Shown here: positions 1 through 8,569 of the stretch, piece by piece
Layout: every line of letters starts with the position of its first letter
Numbering within the stretch: the stretch's first letter is position 1
Assembly: GCA_020247395.1 (NCBI GenBank)
Contig: JADCJC010000024.1
Location: 1 to 64,000 of the forward strand
Origin: Rhodocyclaceae bacterium
GTDB taxonomy: Bacteria; Pseudomonadota; Gammaproteobacteria; Burkholderiales; Usitatibacteraceae
Direction: 5' to 3'
DNA length: 64,000 bases
Program-made: the position numbers and the translations under genes
The notes under the pieces: generated by a model
Database searches by the model: none
Told to the model about the DNA's origin: nothing
Seen by the model: only the letters and a program-made list of their open reading frames with translations

Positions 1-702
1 AATCCCGTTGCGATGATGATGCTGGTCGAAATTGTGCAGGGACCGCAGACATCCGATGAGGTGATGAAGCTGGCGCAAACTTTTGTGAAGAAGATAGACA
101 AGCTGCCCCTACCAGTTAAATCTGCGCCAGGTTTTTTGGTCAACCGTATCCTGACGCCGTATATGACCGAAGCGCAGGTGATGTTGGAGGAGGGTACTCC
201 GGCAGAGACCATCGATGCCGCCGCCAAAGATTTCGGTATGCCGATGGGCCCTATCGAGCTGGCGGACACCGTGGGACTCGACGTTGGTCTCGCGGTGGGT
301 ATCGAATTGCACAAACTAGGCAATCCGCAGCCAAAGAAGATTCAAGAACTGGTTGCCGCAAAAAAACTTGGCAAAAAAACCGGCGAGGGCTTTTACAAGT
401 GGGTAAACGGTCGCCCACAAAAGTCGAACGGTTTGCGCACGGCAGATTTGGCGCCAATATGGATGCGTATGACGTTACCGGCGGTGAACGAAGCGGTGGC
501 GTGCATACGTGAAGGCATCGTGCAGGATGCAGACCTTTGTGACGCTGGAGTGATTTTTGGCACCGGCTTCGCACCGCATCGAGGGGGACCGATCAACTAT
601 CTTCGCGCCGCCGGTAAAGATGTATTGCTCGCACAGATGAAGGCATTACAAGACAAACACGGCGCGCGGTTTGCGCCCGATGTCGGCTGGGCGGAAATCT
701 AG
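1..702 (+). CDS. 3-hydroxyacyl-CoA dehydrogenase, FadJ/FadB-type, C-terminal part (5' end outside window)
   Basis: Oxidises 3-hydroxyacyl-CoA to 3-ketoacyl-CoA in fatty-acid beta-oxidation. The frame is open from base 1, with NPVAMMMLVEIVQG at the very start. This matches the conserved FNPV-x-M-x-LVE segment that follows the NAD-binding domain. Two HCDH C-terminal-like domains follow: one around residues 40-105 (GFLVNRILTPYM, then GPIELADTVGLD), and one around 150-225 ending in GTGFAPHRGGPINYL, which corresponds to the GFPPF-x-GGP-x-RY signature of FadJ/FadB. The double C domain suggests the large multifunctional form (hydratase first, dehydrogenase last), but the N-terminal half cannot be seen. 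A two-domain stand-alone dehydrogenase is the alternative. The next gene starts 3 nt after the stop. Confidence 0.88.
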   Translation, partial: NPVAMMMLVEIVQGPQTSDEVMKLAQTFVKKIDKLPLPVKSAPGFLVNRILTPYMTEAQVMLEEGTPAETIDAAAKDFGMPMGPIELADTVGLDVGLAVGIELHKLGNPQPKKIQELVAAKKLGKKTGEGFYKWVNGRPQKSNGLRTADLAPIWMRMTLPAVNEAVACIREGIVQDADLCDAGVIFGTGFAPHRGGPINYLRAAGKDVLLAQMKALQDKHGARFAPDVGWAEI

Positions 703-705
703 CTT

Positions 706-1530
706 ATGCAGACCTGGTTTGAACCTAAAGCCGGGACGGCGAGGGCGGTGGTTGTGTTCGCGCCAGCGATGGGTGTTCGGCAGGACTACTACGCGGAGTT
801 TGCCAATCATCTAGCCGACCACCAGTTCTTGGTCGGAACGGTGGATTACCGGGCGATGGGTTTCAACGAGCCTGTGAGTTTGCGCGGCCAGAAAGTCACC
901 TTCATGGATTGGCAAATCGACATCGAAAACCTGCTTGACGCTGCTACACAACGCGCGTCCGGTTTACCGCTGATTCTGTGCGGCCACAGTCTCGGCGGCC
1001 AATTGGTGGGGACACTACGTAACCGGCGGCATATCGACGCCGTCTTGACCGTTGCCAGTGGAACCGGCTACTGGGGGCATAATCCAAAAATGCGCCTACA
1101 GTTGTTGTACCTTTGGTACTTCGCCATGCCGGTGCTGACGCGCTTGTGCGGCTACTTTCCGGGAAGGCGACTCAACAAAGTTGGAAACCTGCCGCGAGAA
1201 ATTGCCTTGACCTGGGCGCGTTGGTGCCGTGATCCGCGCTACCTGATGGGGGATCCGGAGGTCCGTGAACGTTCCACGTTTGATCAAGTGACGCTGCCGA
1301 TGCTCTCACTTAGCTTTGCTGACGACGACTACATTCCCAAGGCGGCGGTCGAACATTTGCATGGCTTTTATACAAATGCGCGGCTCGAGCGTCGACACGT
1401 TCACCCGCGTGAAGTGGGCAGTCAGCGCATAGGTCACTTTGGTTTCTTCAAACTGGGCGGCGAACATCCGCTCTGGCAGCAAACTGTGGCGTGGCTGGAA
1501 ACGCACGCACTTGGCGGCAAGGTCGGATGA
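706..1530 (+). CDS. alpha/beta hydrolase family protein
   Basis: A 274-residue serine hydrolase of unknown substrate. The nucleophile elbow GHSLGG is at residues 93-98 (Ser95). Candidate acid and base are the aspartates in SFADDDYIP near residue 205 and the histidine in RIGHFGFF near 245. No signal peptide is visible, so it is probably cytoplasmic. It starts 3 nt after the preceding beta-oxidation gene, and its stop overlaps the next gene's start as ATGA, so it is part of a translationally coupled lipid operon. A thioesterase, lipase or polyester-degrading role is possible; the sequence does not decide. Confidence 0.85.
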   Translation: MQTWFEPKAGTARAVVVFAPAMGVRQDYYAEFANHLADHQFLVGTVDYRAMGFNEPVSLRGQKVTFMDWQIDIENLLDAATQRASGLPLILCGHSLGGQLVGTLRNRRHIDAVLTVASGTGYWGHNPKMRLQLLYLWYFAMPVLTRLCGYFPGRRLNKVGNLPREIALTWARWCRDPRYLMGDPEVRERSTFDQVTLPMLSLSFADDDYIPKAAVEHLHGFYTNARLERRHVHPREVGSQRIGHFGFFKLGGEHPLWQQTVAWLETHALGGKVG

Positions 1531-2000
1531 ATCGCGTATTGTCGTTATGGGATGCGCTTGCCACCAAGCCGCTTGGCAAGTGGTTTTTCTCGCGTATTAT
1601 CTGCTGGAAGGCACCGTACTTTGCGACGATAAAGCCGCGCTTCGAGGAACTTCGTCCTGGGTTCTCCAGTGTTTCAATGCCGAATCGCCGTGCGGTTCAC
1701 AACCACCTTCAGACCGTACACGCGATTGCACTGTGTAATCTCGCCGAGATCGGCGCGGGAACCATGATGGAGGCAAGCCTGTCTGAAAACATGCGTTGGT
1801 TGCCGAAAGGCATGAACGTGAAGTACTTGAAGAAAGCCGAGACGGACGTTGTCGCCAGCTGTACTGCGCCCGATACTGCAGACGGTGAGTCGCGTGAGTC
1901 GGTGGTTCATGTTGACATCAAGGATATGCATGGCACCACCGTGTGCCATGCCGAAGTCATCATGTGGGTGAGTCCAAAAAAGTCAAAGACAACCGGGTGA
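1527..2000 (+). CDS. DUF4442 domain protein (hotdog-fold, thioesterase-like)
   Basis: A 157-residue protein of the DUF4442 family, which is related to hotdog thioesterases. The conserved block is NRRAVHNHLQTVHAIALCNL followed by LAEIGAGTMM; the basic segment LPKGMNVKYLKKAE is also typical. The start at 1527 is preferred over an upstream ATG at 1491 because it forms an ATGA overlap with the hydrolase stop and removes a 12-residue basic extension. The stop overlaps a TGATG start of the acyl-CoA ligase. Its position between a hydrolase and an acyl-CoA ligase supports action on acyl-CoA thioesters, which is an inference. Confidence 0.82.
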   Translation: MNRVLSLWDALATKPLGKWFFSRIICWKAPYFATIKPRFEELRPGFSSVSMPNRRAVHNHLQTVHAIALCNLAEIGAGTMMEASLSENMRWLPKGMNVKYLKKAETDVVASCTAPDTADGESRESVVHVDIKDMHGTTVCHAEVIMWVSPKKSKTTG

Positions 2001-3952
2001 TGGCTTCGGTTGTCGTGTATGCCGCCACGTATAATCGCGCATACTCAGCAGGAGGCGGGGCTGACCTACACCGCGTTTCCAATGACGAAAAACGACTAGT
2101 CGCGCGAGGAGTTCGGTTGGCATCCACCTTATCCCAACAGCCTGTATTGCAGAATCGCCGCGGCACCCGCTACCTGATGTTTGAGGATGATGCGACTATC
2201 GCCGACGTGTTTGCGTTGCGTTGTCGAACCTCGCCCAATGCCCCGGCGTATCGCGAGTATGAGAGCGCGACCAAAGCGTGGCGCAGCGTAACATGGCGGG
2301 AAATGAGTGAGTTGGTGGCTCTGGCACGCGAAGGGCTTCGCCGCGACGGCCTTAGCGCTGGTGATCGTATCGCGATCATGATGAGAAACAGCGTCAACTG
2401 GGTGCGGTTTGATCAGGCGGCGTATGCCAACGGCATGGTGCCGGTGCCGTTGTTTGTTGATGACCGGCCCGACAACGTTGCCTACATCCTGAATGACGCC
2501 GAAGTCAAAGTGATCGTCATCGACGGCGAAGAGCACTGGAAGCGACTAAAGACCGTTCGCCACCAACTCGCTGGTCTTGCGCGAATCATTTGTATCAAGC
2601 CCGTGGTAGATGCGGATGAGCCAAGGCTCATCACACTCGCAAATTGGCTGCCGTCTGCACCGGGTAGTTTCGATCGTCCCGCGACCGAGGCCAACATGCT
2701 GGCTACGATCGTCTACACCAGCGGCACCACGGGGCGGCCAAAAGGGGTGATGCTGTCGCATCGCAACATCTTGGCAAATGTCCGGTCGGGCTTGGCTGTA
2801 TATGATGTTTACGCCGACGATGTGTTCCTGTCCTTTTTGCCCCTCTCACACATGTTTGAGCGTACCTGCGACTACTACTTGAATGTCGTTTCAGGTGCAT
2901 CGATCGTCTTCTCTCGTTCGATCCCGCAGCTTGCCGAAGATTTTCGTATCGTCCAGCCGACAGTGATTTTTTCGGTGCCCCGTATCTACGAGCGGTTTTA
3001 CTCGGCCATTCAGGAGCAGCTTAAAAAGTCGTCACCAATTCGCCGACGTCTGTTTGAGTTCGCGGTGGAGACAGGCTGGAGTAAGTTTGAGTACGAACAC
3101 GGGCGTGGCGTATGGAAACCGGCTTATCTGCTGTGGCCGATCCTAGAAAAATTGGTCGCAAGGAAACTGCTTGATCGACTCGGCGGGAAGTTGAAATTCG
3201 CCATCTCCGGGGGTGCCGCCTTATCGCCTTCGGTTGCAAAGGTGTTTATTGGACTTGGGCTGCCGATTTGTCAGGGCTACGGACTCTCGGAAGCATCCCC
3301 ACTGTTAACGGTAAATCTGCTGGAGAAAAACAATCCACACAGCATCGGCCCGGCGGTTCCAGGAGTGGAGCTGCGCATCGGCGAAAATGGTGAGTTGATG
3401 GCGTGGGGCCCAAACATCATGCTGGGCTATTGGAAGAATGCCGAGGCAACGCGTGCGGTGTTATCCGACGATGGATGGCTCAGCACCGGCGACCAGGTCG
3501 CCATTGATGAACACGGATATGTGACCATTACCGGACGCTTGAAAGACATCATTGTGATGGGTAACGGCGAGAAAGTACCGCCGGTGGATATGGAACTGGC
3601 CATTCAGCTCGATCCCGTGTTTGAACAGGTGCTTGTGTTTGGCGAAGGCAAACCATACCTGTCGGCACTTGCGGTACTCAACGACGACGAATGGGCGCGC
3701 GTTGCGGCGGAGGCGAAACTGGATCTCACGGACAATAGCAACGACAGGGCGGAAAAGCTGCTTGTTCAACGTATTGCAAAACGAATCAAGGATTTTCCCG
3801 GCTATGCGCAGGTGCGCAAGGTAAGTGTGGTTAAGGAAAAGTGGACAATTGATAACGGACTTATCACGCCAACGTTGAAACTCAGGCGTAACGAGATCGT
3901 TAACAAGTACGCGTCGGCGATTGAATCAATGTACAAAGGGCACACTGTCTAA
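2000..3952 (+). CDS. long-chain fatty acid-CoA ligase (AMP-binding)
   Basis: Activates fatty acids to acyl-CoA using ATP. It contains the AMP-binding P-loop IVYTSGTTGRPKGVMLSH, the A5-type motif YGLSEASPLLTV, and the hinge region DGWLSTGDQVAIDEHGY leading to TGRLKDIIV. The C-terminal lysine is in NGLITPTLKLRR, as expected for ACSL-type ligases. The start is uncertain. The ATG at 2000 overlaps the previous stop (TGATG), but the first ~39 residues do not look like family sequence. An in-frame TTG at 2117 follows GAGGAG with 6-nt spacing and may be the true start. The neighbours are beta-oxidation genes, so it feeds the same pathway. Confidence 0.92.
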   Translation: MASVVVYAATYNRAYSAGGGADLHRVSNDEKRLVARGVRLASTLSQQPVLQNRRGTRYLMFEDDATIADVFALRCRTSPNAPAYREYESATKAWRSVTWREMSELVALAREGLRRDGLSAGDRIAIMMRNSVNWVRFDQAAYANGMVPVPLFVDDRPDNVAYILNDAEVKVIVIDGEEHWKRLKTVRHQLAGLARIICIKPVVDADEPRLITLANWLPSAPGSFDRPATEANMLATIVYTSGTTGRPKGVMLSHRNILANVRSGLAVYDVYADDVFLSFLPLSHMFERTCDYYLNVVSGASIVFSRSIPQLAEDFRIVQPTVIFSVPRIYERFYSAIQEQLKKSSPIRRRLFEFAVETGWSKFEYEHGRGVWKPAYLLWPILEKLVARKLLDRLGGKLKFAISGGAALSPSVAKVFIGLGLPICQGYGLSEASPLLTVNLLEKNNPHSIGPAVPGVELRIGENGELMAWGPNIMLGYWKNAEATRAVLSDDGWLSTGDQVAIDEHGYVTITGRLKDIIVMGNGEKVPPVDMELAIQLDPVFEQVLVFGEGKPYLSALAVLNDDEWARVAAEAKLDLTDNSNDRAEKLLVQRIAKRIKDFPGYAQVRKVSVVKEKWTIDNGLITPTLKLRRNEIVNKYASAIESMYKGHTV

Positions 3953-4003
3953 GGCGGTGGTTCGCGGTACAGTCCACATAAACACAAAAGGTTGTTTGTA
4001 TAA

Positions 4004-4405
4004 ATGCCAATCTCCAACATGGTCAGCCTTCCTGCGGATAGGCAGCCAACCATCCGCATTATCCCAATGCCGGCTGATACCAACGCTAATGGAACAATCT
4101 TCGGCGGGTGGGTCATGGCACAAGTTGATTTGGCAGGCAGTGTGCCCGCCGCCGAACGCGCCTTGGGGAAAGTAGCGACGGTCGCAGTGAATTCCTTTGT
4201 CTTTAAAGAACCCGTGTTCGTGGGGGATCTGGTGAGCTTTTATGCCGCAATTGTCAAGTCTGGGCGCACCTCTATCACCATTGATGTCGAGGTATATGCG
4301 CAGCGACATCGCATCGGCAGCGGAGTAGTGAAAGTTACCGAAGCGCAACTGACCTACGTTGCTATCGACGATGAAGGCAATCCTCGTGCGCTGCCACCGA
4401 TCTAG
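4004..4405 (+). CDS. acyl-CoA thioesterase, YciA-like hotdog protein
   Basis: A 133-residue single hotdog domain hydrolysing acyl-CoA esters. NANGTIFGGWVMAQVDLAG is the signature of the YciA/BACH family and carries the catalytic aspartate; VNSFVFKEPVFVGDLV is the second conserved strand-loop. Length matches the bacterial family (about 130-140 residues). It lies 51 nt after the acyl-CoA ligase on the same strand, so ligase and thioesterase could set acyl-CoA levels together. Substrate range cannot be read from the sequence. Confidence 0.93.
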   Translation: MPISNMVSLPADRQPTIRIIPMPADTNANGTIFGGWVMAQVDLAGSVPAAERALGKVATVAVNSFVFKEPVFVGDLVSFYAAIVKSGRTSITIDVEVYAQRHRIGSGVVKVTEAQLTYVAIDDEGNPRALPPI

Positions 4406-4511
4406 AAGGATCGTTATTGATGGGTGTCAACAAGCAAAATAGTTGAACACGCCCGTCCTATCAGGAGTTTGTTTTTGACGAGTTTTTACCTTTGACTTGT
4501 AGGAGTCTGAA

Positions 4512-6884
4512 TTGAGTAATTTCCACATTCGTAAAGTTGCTGTCCTCGGCGCAGGGGTGATGGGTGCGCAAATCGCAGCACATTTCACCAACGCCAACGT
4601 GCAAACCGTCCTGTTTGATTTGCCGGCCAAAGACGGGCCGAAAAACGGCGTGGTGATGAAAGCAATCGACGGCATAATGAAGCTCTCGCCCGATCCGTTC
4701 GCCGTGAAAAGCAAGGTCGCCCAAATTGTGCAGGCGAACTACGACGAGCATCTCGAATTGCTGCGCGGCTGCGACCTCATCATCGAGGCGATTTCAGAGC
4801 GCATGGATTGGAAAAAGGCGCTCTACGAAAAGGTCGCTCCATTCATCTCGGAGAAGACGATATTCGCCTCCAACACATCGGGGCTTTCGATCACCGAATT
4901 GTCAAGAGTATTTCCCGAGGCGCTACGGCACCGCTTCTGCGGCATCCACTTTTTTAATCCGCCGCGTTACATGAAGTTGGTGGAGCTGATCCCAACCGCG
5001 CTGACGGAGCCCGCAATCCTTGATCAGCTCGAAACGTTTTTGACCACCACCGTAGGCAAAGGCGTGGTGCGTGCAAAAGACACGCCCAATTTTGTCGCCA
5101 ACCGCATCGGCGTCTTTTCAATTGCTGCTACGATTCACCATACTACCCAGTTTGGTTTGCCCTTTGATGTCGTTGATGCGCTGACTGGTCCGGCAATCGG
5201 TCGTGCGAAGTCTGCAACATATCGTACCTCTGATGTGGTCGGCCTCGACACGATGTCGCTGACGATCAAGACGCTTGCCGATACGTTGCCGAACGATCCG
5301 TGGCACAAGTACTACCAGAGTCCGGCCTGGTTGCAAGCACTGATTGCCAAGGGCGCATTGGGACAAAAAACCAAGGCCGGCATCTACACCAAGAAAGGTA
5401 AAGACATCTTGGTGCTCGATCTCGCGGCGCAGGACTACCGACCATCGACCGGCAAGATCGATGACGAAGTTGCGGCGATGCTGAAAATCAAAAACCCCGC
5501 CGAGCAAATTGCAGCACTACGGGCATCAGCAAATCCGCAAGCGCAGTTCTTATGGTCAATCTTCCGCGATCTGTGGCACTACTGCGCCGTACAGCTTGCG
5601 GATATCGCACACTCAGCACGCGACATCGACTTCGCGATTCGCTGGGGATTCGGCTACAAGATGGGGCCGTTCGAAACTTGGCAGGCGGCCGGCTGGCAGC
5701 AAATTGCGACCTGGATCGCGGAAGATATCGCGGCTGGCAAATCGATGGCGAATGTTCCGCTGCCCGCATGGGTGACCGAGGCCGGTCGTGTGGGTGTGCA
5801 TGCGCAAGAAGGTTCGTACTCTGCCTCGACCAAATCGGTTGTCGCGCGATCTTCATTGCCGGTGTATCAGCGCCAGATTTTCCCGGAGCTCTTGCTCGGT
5901 GAAAAGAGCGATAAAGGCACGACGGTGCTCGACACTGAGGGCGTTCGCGTTTGGACGACCAAAGGATTTGAAGACATCGCGATTCTGTCGTTCAAATCCA
6001 AAATGCACTCGCTTGGAGAAGAAGTGCTCGAAGGCGTGTTGCAGGCGCTCGACTTGGCCGAGAAGGATTTCAAGGCTGCAGTTATTTGGCATGAAGCACC
6101 GTACGCGGTTGGCGCCAATTTGGTGAAGGCGCTCGAAGCATTGCAAGCGCAAAAGTACGATGAGTTCGAAACCATGGTCGCGAAATTCCAAGCGACGTCG
6201 ATGCGCATCAAGCATTCGATGGTGCCGGTTGTCTCGGCGGTTGATGGCATGGCGCTCGGCGGTGGCTGCGAATTCGTCATGCACTCAAACAAAGTTGTGG
6301 CGTCCATCGAAAGCTACATCGGCTTGGTGGAGGCAGGTGTCGGCCTGCTGCCCGCCGGTGCGGGTTGTAAAGAGCTCGCAATGCGCGCGGCGCATGCGGC
6401 CCAAGGTGGCGACGTGATGCCGATGCTGCAAAAGGCCTTCACGCGTATCGCCATGGGCGAAGTGTCCAAAAGCGGTGAGCACGCCAAAGAAATGGGCTAT
6501 CTGCGCGAACACGATCGCATCGTCTTCAACAAAGACGAGCTGCTGTTTGTGGCGCTCACCGAAGCACGGGCGATGGCCGAAGGCGGCTGGCGTCCTGCGC
6601 TGCCCGCAGCACCTTTCGCTGTCGCCGGCTACACCGGGGTGGCCACGTTGAAGATGATGCTTATCAACATGAAACAGGGTGGATTCATTTCGGATCACGA
6701 TTACGAAGTTTCATCCCGTATCGCCGAGGTACTCTGCGGCGGCATGATCGAGCCGGGCTCGTTGGTCGATGAAAAGTGGATGCTCGACCTTGAGCGCAAA
6801 CACTTTGTGGCGTTGGCGAAGATGCCGAAGACGCAGGAGCGCATTGCGTACATGCTTAAGAACGGAAAGCCTCTCCGTAACTAA
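4512..6884 (+). CDS. 3-hydroxyacyl-CoA dehydrogenase / enoyl-CoA hydratase, FadN-type
   Basis: A 790-residue bifunctional beta-oxidation enzyme with the dehydrogenase first and the hydratase last, the order seen in Bacillus FadN and opposite to FadB/FadJ. The NAD-binding loop GAGVMG is at residues 13-18, and IHFFNPPRYMKLVELIP marks the HCDH domain. The crotonase part carries DGMALGGGCEF near residue 578, the oxyanion-hole region. The start is TTG at 4512, preceded by AGGAG; no ATG start fits as well. The thiolase follows 217 nt downstream, which gives a FadN-FadA pair separated by a palindromic repeat. Confidence 0.95.
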   Translation: MSNFHIRKVAVLGAGVMGAQIAAHFTNANVQTVLFDLPAKDGPKNGVVMKAIDGIMKLSPDPFAVKSKVAQIVQANYDEHLELLRGCDLIIEAISERMDWKKALYEKVAPFISEKTIFASNTSGLSITELSRVFPEALRHRFCGIHFFNPPRYMKLVELIPTALTEPAILDQLETFLTTTVGKGVVRAKDTPNFVANRIGVFSIAATIHHTTQFGLPFDVVDALTGPAIGRAKSATYRTSDVVGLDTMSLTIKTLADTLPNDPWHKYYQSPAWLQALIAKGALGQKTKAGIYTKKGKDILVLDLAAQDYRPSTGKIDDEVAAMLKIKNPAEQIAALRASANPQAQFLWSIFRDLWHYCAVQLADIAHSARDIDFAIRWGFGYKMGPFETWQAAGWQQIATWIAEDIAAGKSMANVPLPAWVTEAGRVGVHAQEGSYSASTKSVVARSSLPVYQRQIFPELLLGEKSDKGTTVLDTEGVRVWTTKGFEDIAILSFKSKMHSLGEEVLEGVLQALDLAEKDFKAAVIWHEAPYAVGANLVKALEALQAQKYDEFETMVAKFQATSMRIKHSMVPVVSAVDGMALGGGCEFVMHSNKVVASIESYIGLVEAGVGLLPAGAGCKELAMRAAHAAQGGDVMPMLQKAFTRIAMGEVSKSGEHAKEMGYLREHDRIVFNKDELLFVALTEARAMAEGGWRPALPAAPFAVAGYTGVATLKMMLINMKQGGFISDHDYEVSSRIAEVLCGGMIEPGSLVDEKWMLDLERKHFVALAKMPKTQERIAYMLKNGKPLRN

Positions 6885-6890
6885 ACGCCT

Positions 6891-7010
6891 GAACCAGCGA
6901 TTTCGGCGCGATGCTATGTTGCTCACCAAAAATCTTGCTCGCTTACACCCAAGTAAGCGTCGCTGCGATGTTTGGTTCGCGCCTTGCCTCGCTTCCGAAC
7001 TTGCTGGTTC
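6891..7010. repeat. nested imperfect palindrome between the hydratase/dehydrogenase and thiolase genes
   Basis: A roughly 120-bp stretch folds on itself in four nested arms. The arms are GAACCAGC 6891-6898 with GCTGGTTC 7003-7010, GGCGCGA 6905-6911 with TCGCGCC 6977-6983, ACCAAA 6925-6930 with TTTGGT 6971-6976, and CGCTTAC 6940-6946 with GTAAGCG 6953-6959. It has no good ORF. It resembles the dispersed intergenic palindromic elements common in proteobacteria. In the transcript it would be a large mRNA hairpin able to influence fadA expression. No second copy was recognised in this window. Confidence 0.7.
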
Positions 7011-7101
7011 ATCCTGCGCTCGGCCTTGAGCGTGCATCGGACACACTGGCAAGCTGTCTTGGCGAGCCATAAAAATTTTGCAGATTGACCGGAGAAATGA
7101 A

Positions 7102-8301
7102 ATGAGCAAACAAATTCAAGACGCCTACATCGTTGCCGCAGTCCGCACACCAGTCGGCAAAGCACCGCGCGGCATGTTCAAGAATGTTCGCCCTGACGAC
7201 ATGCTCGCGCACGTGCTCAAGCATGTCATCGCCAAAGTGCCGGGCCTCGATCCACACGATATCGGTGATGTGGTGGTAGGTTGTGCTATGCCGGAAGCGG
7301 AGCAGGGAATGAACGTTGCGCGTATCGGCGTATTACTGGCCGGCTTGCCTGATAGTGTGCCGGCGGTGACAATCAATCGTTTTTGCGCGTCGGGTGTGCA
7401 GGCGGTGAGCATGGCGGCGGACCGCATTCGTACCGGCGACGATGATGTCGTCATCGCGGCAGGTACCGAGAGCATGTCGATGGTGCCGATGATGGGCAAC
7501 AAGATTGCGCTGAACCAGAACGTGTTTGCGAACAACGAACATATTGGCATTGCATATGGCATGGGCATCACGGCCGAGAACGTGGCGAATCAATGGAAAG
7601 TCACGCGCGAAGAGCAGGATGCGTTCGCTGTGGCGTCCCACCAAAAGGCATCCAAGGCCATCGCAGAGGGTTTGTTCCGCGAAGAAATCGCCCCATACGA
7701 AATTGATACCGCATCACCTGACCTCGCCACCGGCGCGATCAAACATAAGAAGAAGCTGGCGGAGAACGATGAGGGACCGCGTCCCGATTCAACAGTCGAG
7801 TCGCTTGGGAAACTACGTACCGTGTTTGCTGCACGCGGCAGCGTCACGGCGGGGAATTCTTCGCAAATGTCCGACGGGGCGGGCGCGGTGATTTTGATGT
7901 CAGAGCGTGCGCTGAAGAAATACAACATCACGCCGCTGGCCAAATTCCATTCCTTTGCCGTTGCAGGTGTGCCACCAGAGATCATGGGCATCGGCCCCAT
8001 CAAGGCCATTCCCAAGGTGCTCAAGCAGGCCGGCGTTCATCAGGATGACCTGGGATGGGTCGAGTTGAATGAGGCTTTCGCCGCGCAAGCGCTGGCAGTG
8101 ATGAAGGACCTCGGTTTGAATCCGGAAAAGGTCAATCCACAGGGCGGCGCCATTGCGCTCGGCCACCCACTCGGCGCGACCGGTGCGCTGCGTACCGCCA
8201 CTCTCGTCCATGGCATGCGTCGGACCAAACAGAAGTGGGGCATGGTGACGATGTGCATTGGCACCGGGATGGGCGCTGCTGGTTTATTCGAGGCACTTTG
8301 A
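7102..8301 (+). CDS. fadA: acetyl-CoA C-acyltransferase (3-ketoacyl-CoA thiolase)
   Basis: Cleaves 3-ketoacyl-CoA to acetyl-CoA and a shortened acyl-CoA, the last beta-oxidation step. The nucleophilic cysteine lies in NRFCASGVQAV (about residue 95). The histidine motif GGAIALGHPLGATGA and the C-terminal cysteine in MCIGTGMGAAG complete the active site. It is 399 residues, normal for the family. ATG 7102 is chosen over the in-frame ATG at 7078 because GGAGA lies 6 nt upstream and the thiolase N-terminus normally begins just before the DAYIVAAVRTP block. Functional partner of the preceding FadN-type enzyme. Confidence 0.95.
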   Translation: MSKQIQDAYIVAAVRTPVGKAPRGMFKNVRPDDMLAHVLKHVIAKVPGLDPHDIGDVVVGCAMPEAEQGMNVARIGVLLAGLPDSVPAVTINRFCASGVQAVSMAADRIRTGDDDVVIAAGTESMSMVPMMGNKIALNQNVFANNEHIGIAYGMGITAENVANQWKVTREEQDAFAVASHQKASKAIAEGLFREEIAPYEIDTASPDLATGAIKHKKKLAENDEGPRPDSTVESLGKLRTVFAARGSVTAGNSSQMSDGAGAVILMSERALKKYNITPLAKFHSFAVAGVPPEIMGIGPIKAIPKVLKQAGVHQDDLGWVELNEAFAAQALAVMKDLGLNPEKVNPQGGAIALGHPLGATGALRTATLVHGMRRTKQKWGMVTMCIGTGMGAAGLFEAL

Positions 8302-8317
8302 GGGTAGTGCTTCCCAC

Positions 8318-8337
8318 GGTAGTTTCAATAAACTACC
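8318..8337 (+). terminator. small hairpin after thiolase
   Basis: GGTAGTTT (8318-8325) pairs perfectly with AAACTACC (8330-8337) around a CAAT loop, 16 nt past the thiolase stop. There is no T run, so if it ends transcription it is weak, or it may stabilise the mRNA 3' end. Confidence 0.45.
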
Positions 8338-8569
8338 CTTGCTGCATCGCAATATAAATGGTGGTTCCGCCGTTGTTGCTGACTAGCCGGTCAATTTGTG
8401 CGCTGCCGCATGGAATCCGCTGTTTTTTCGTGCAGGAAAACAACACCTGTTGCAGACTTTTCCGGTAAAGTCGCCAGTGACATGTTGGGCGTGTTACGTG
8501 TGGAAGTAAGTTTGAGACAGCCGCCTGACCAGAAGAATTTTTTCATGAATCCGCCGAGGAGATTTAGAG

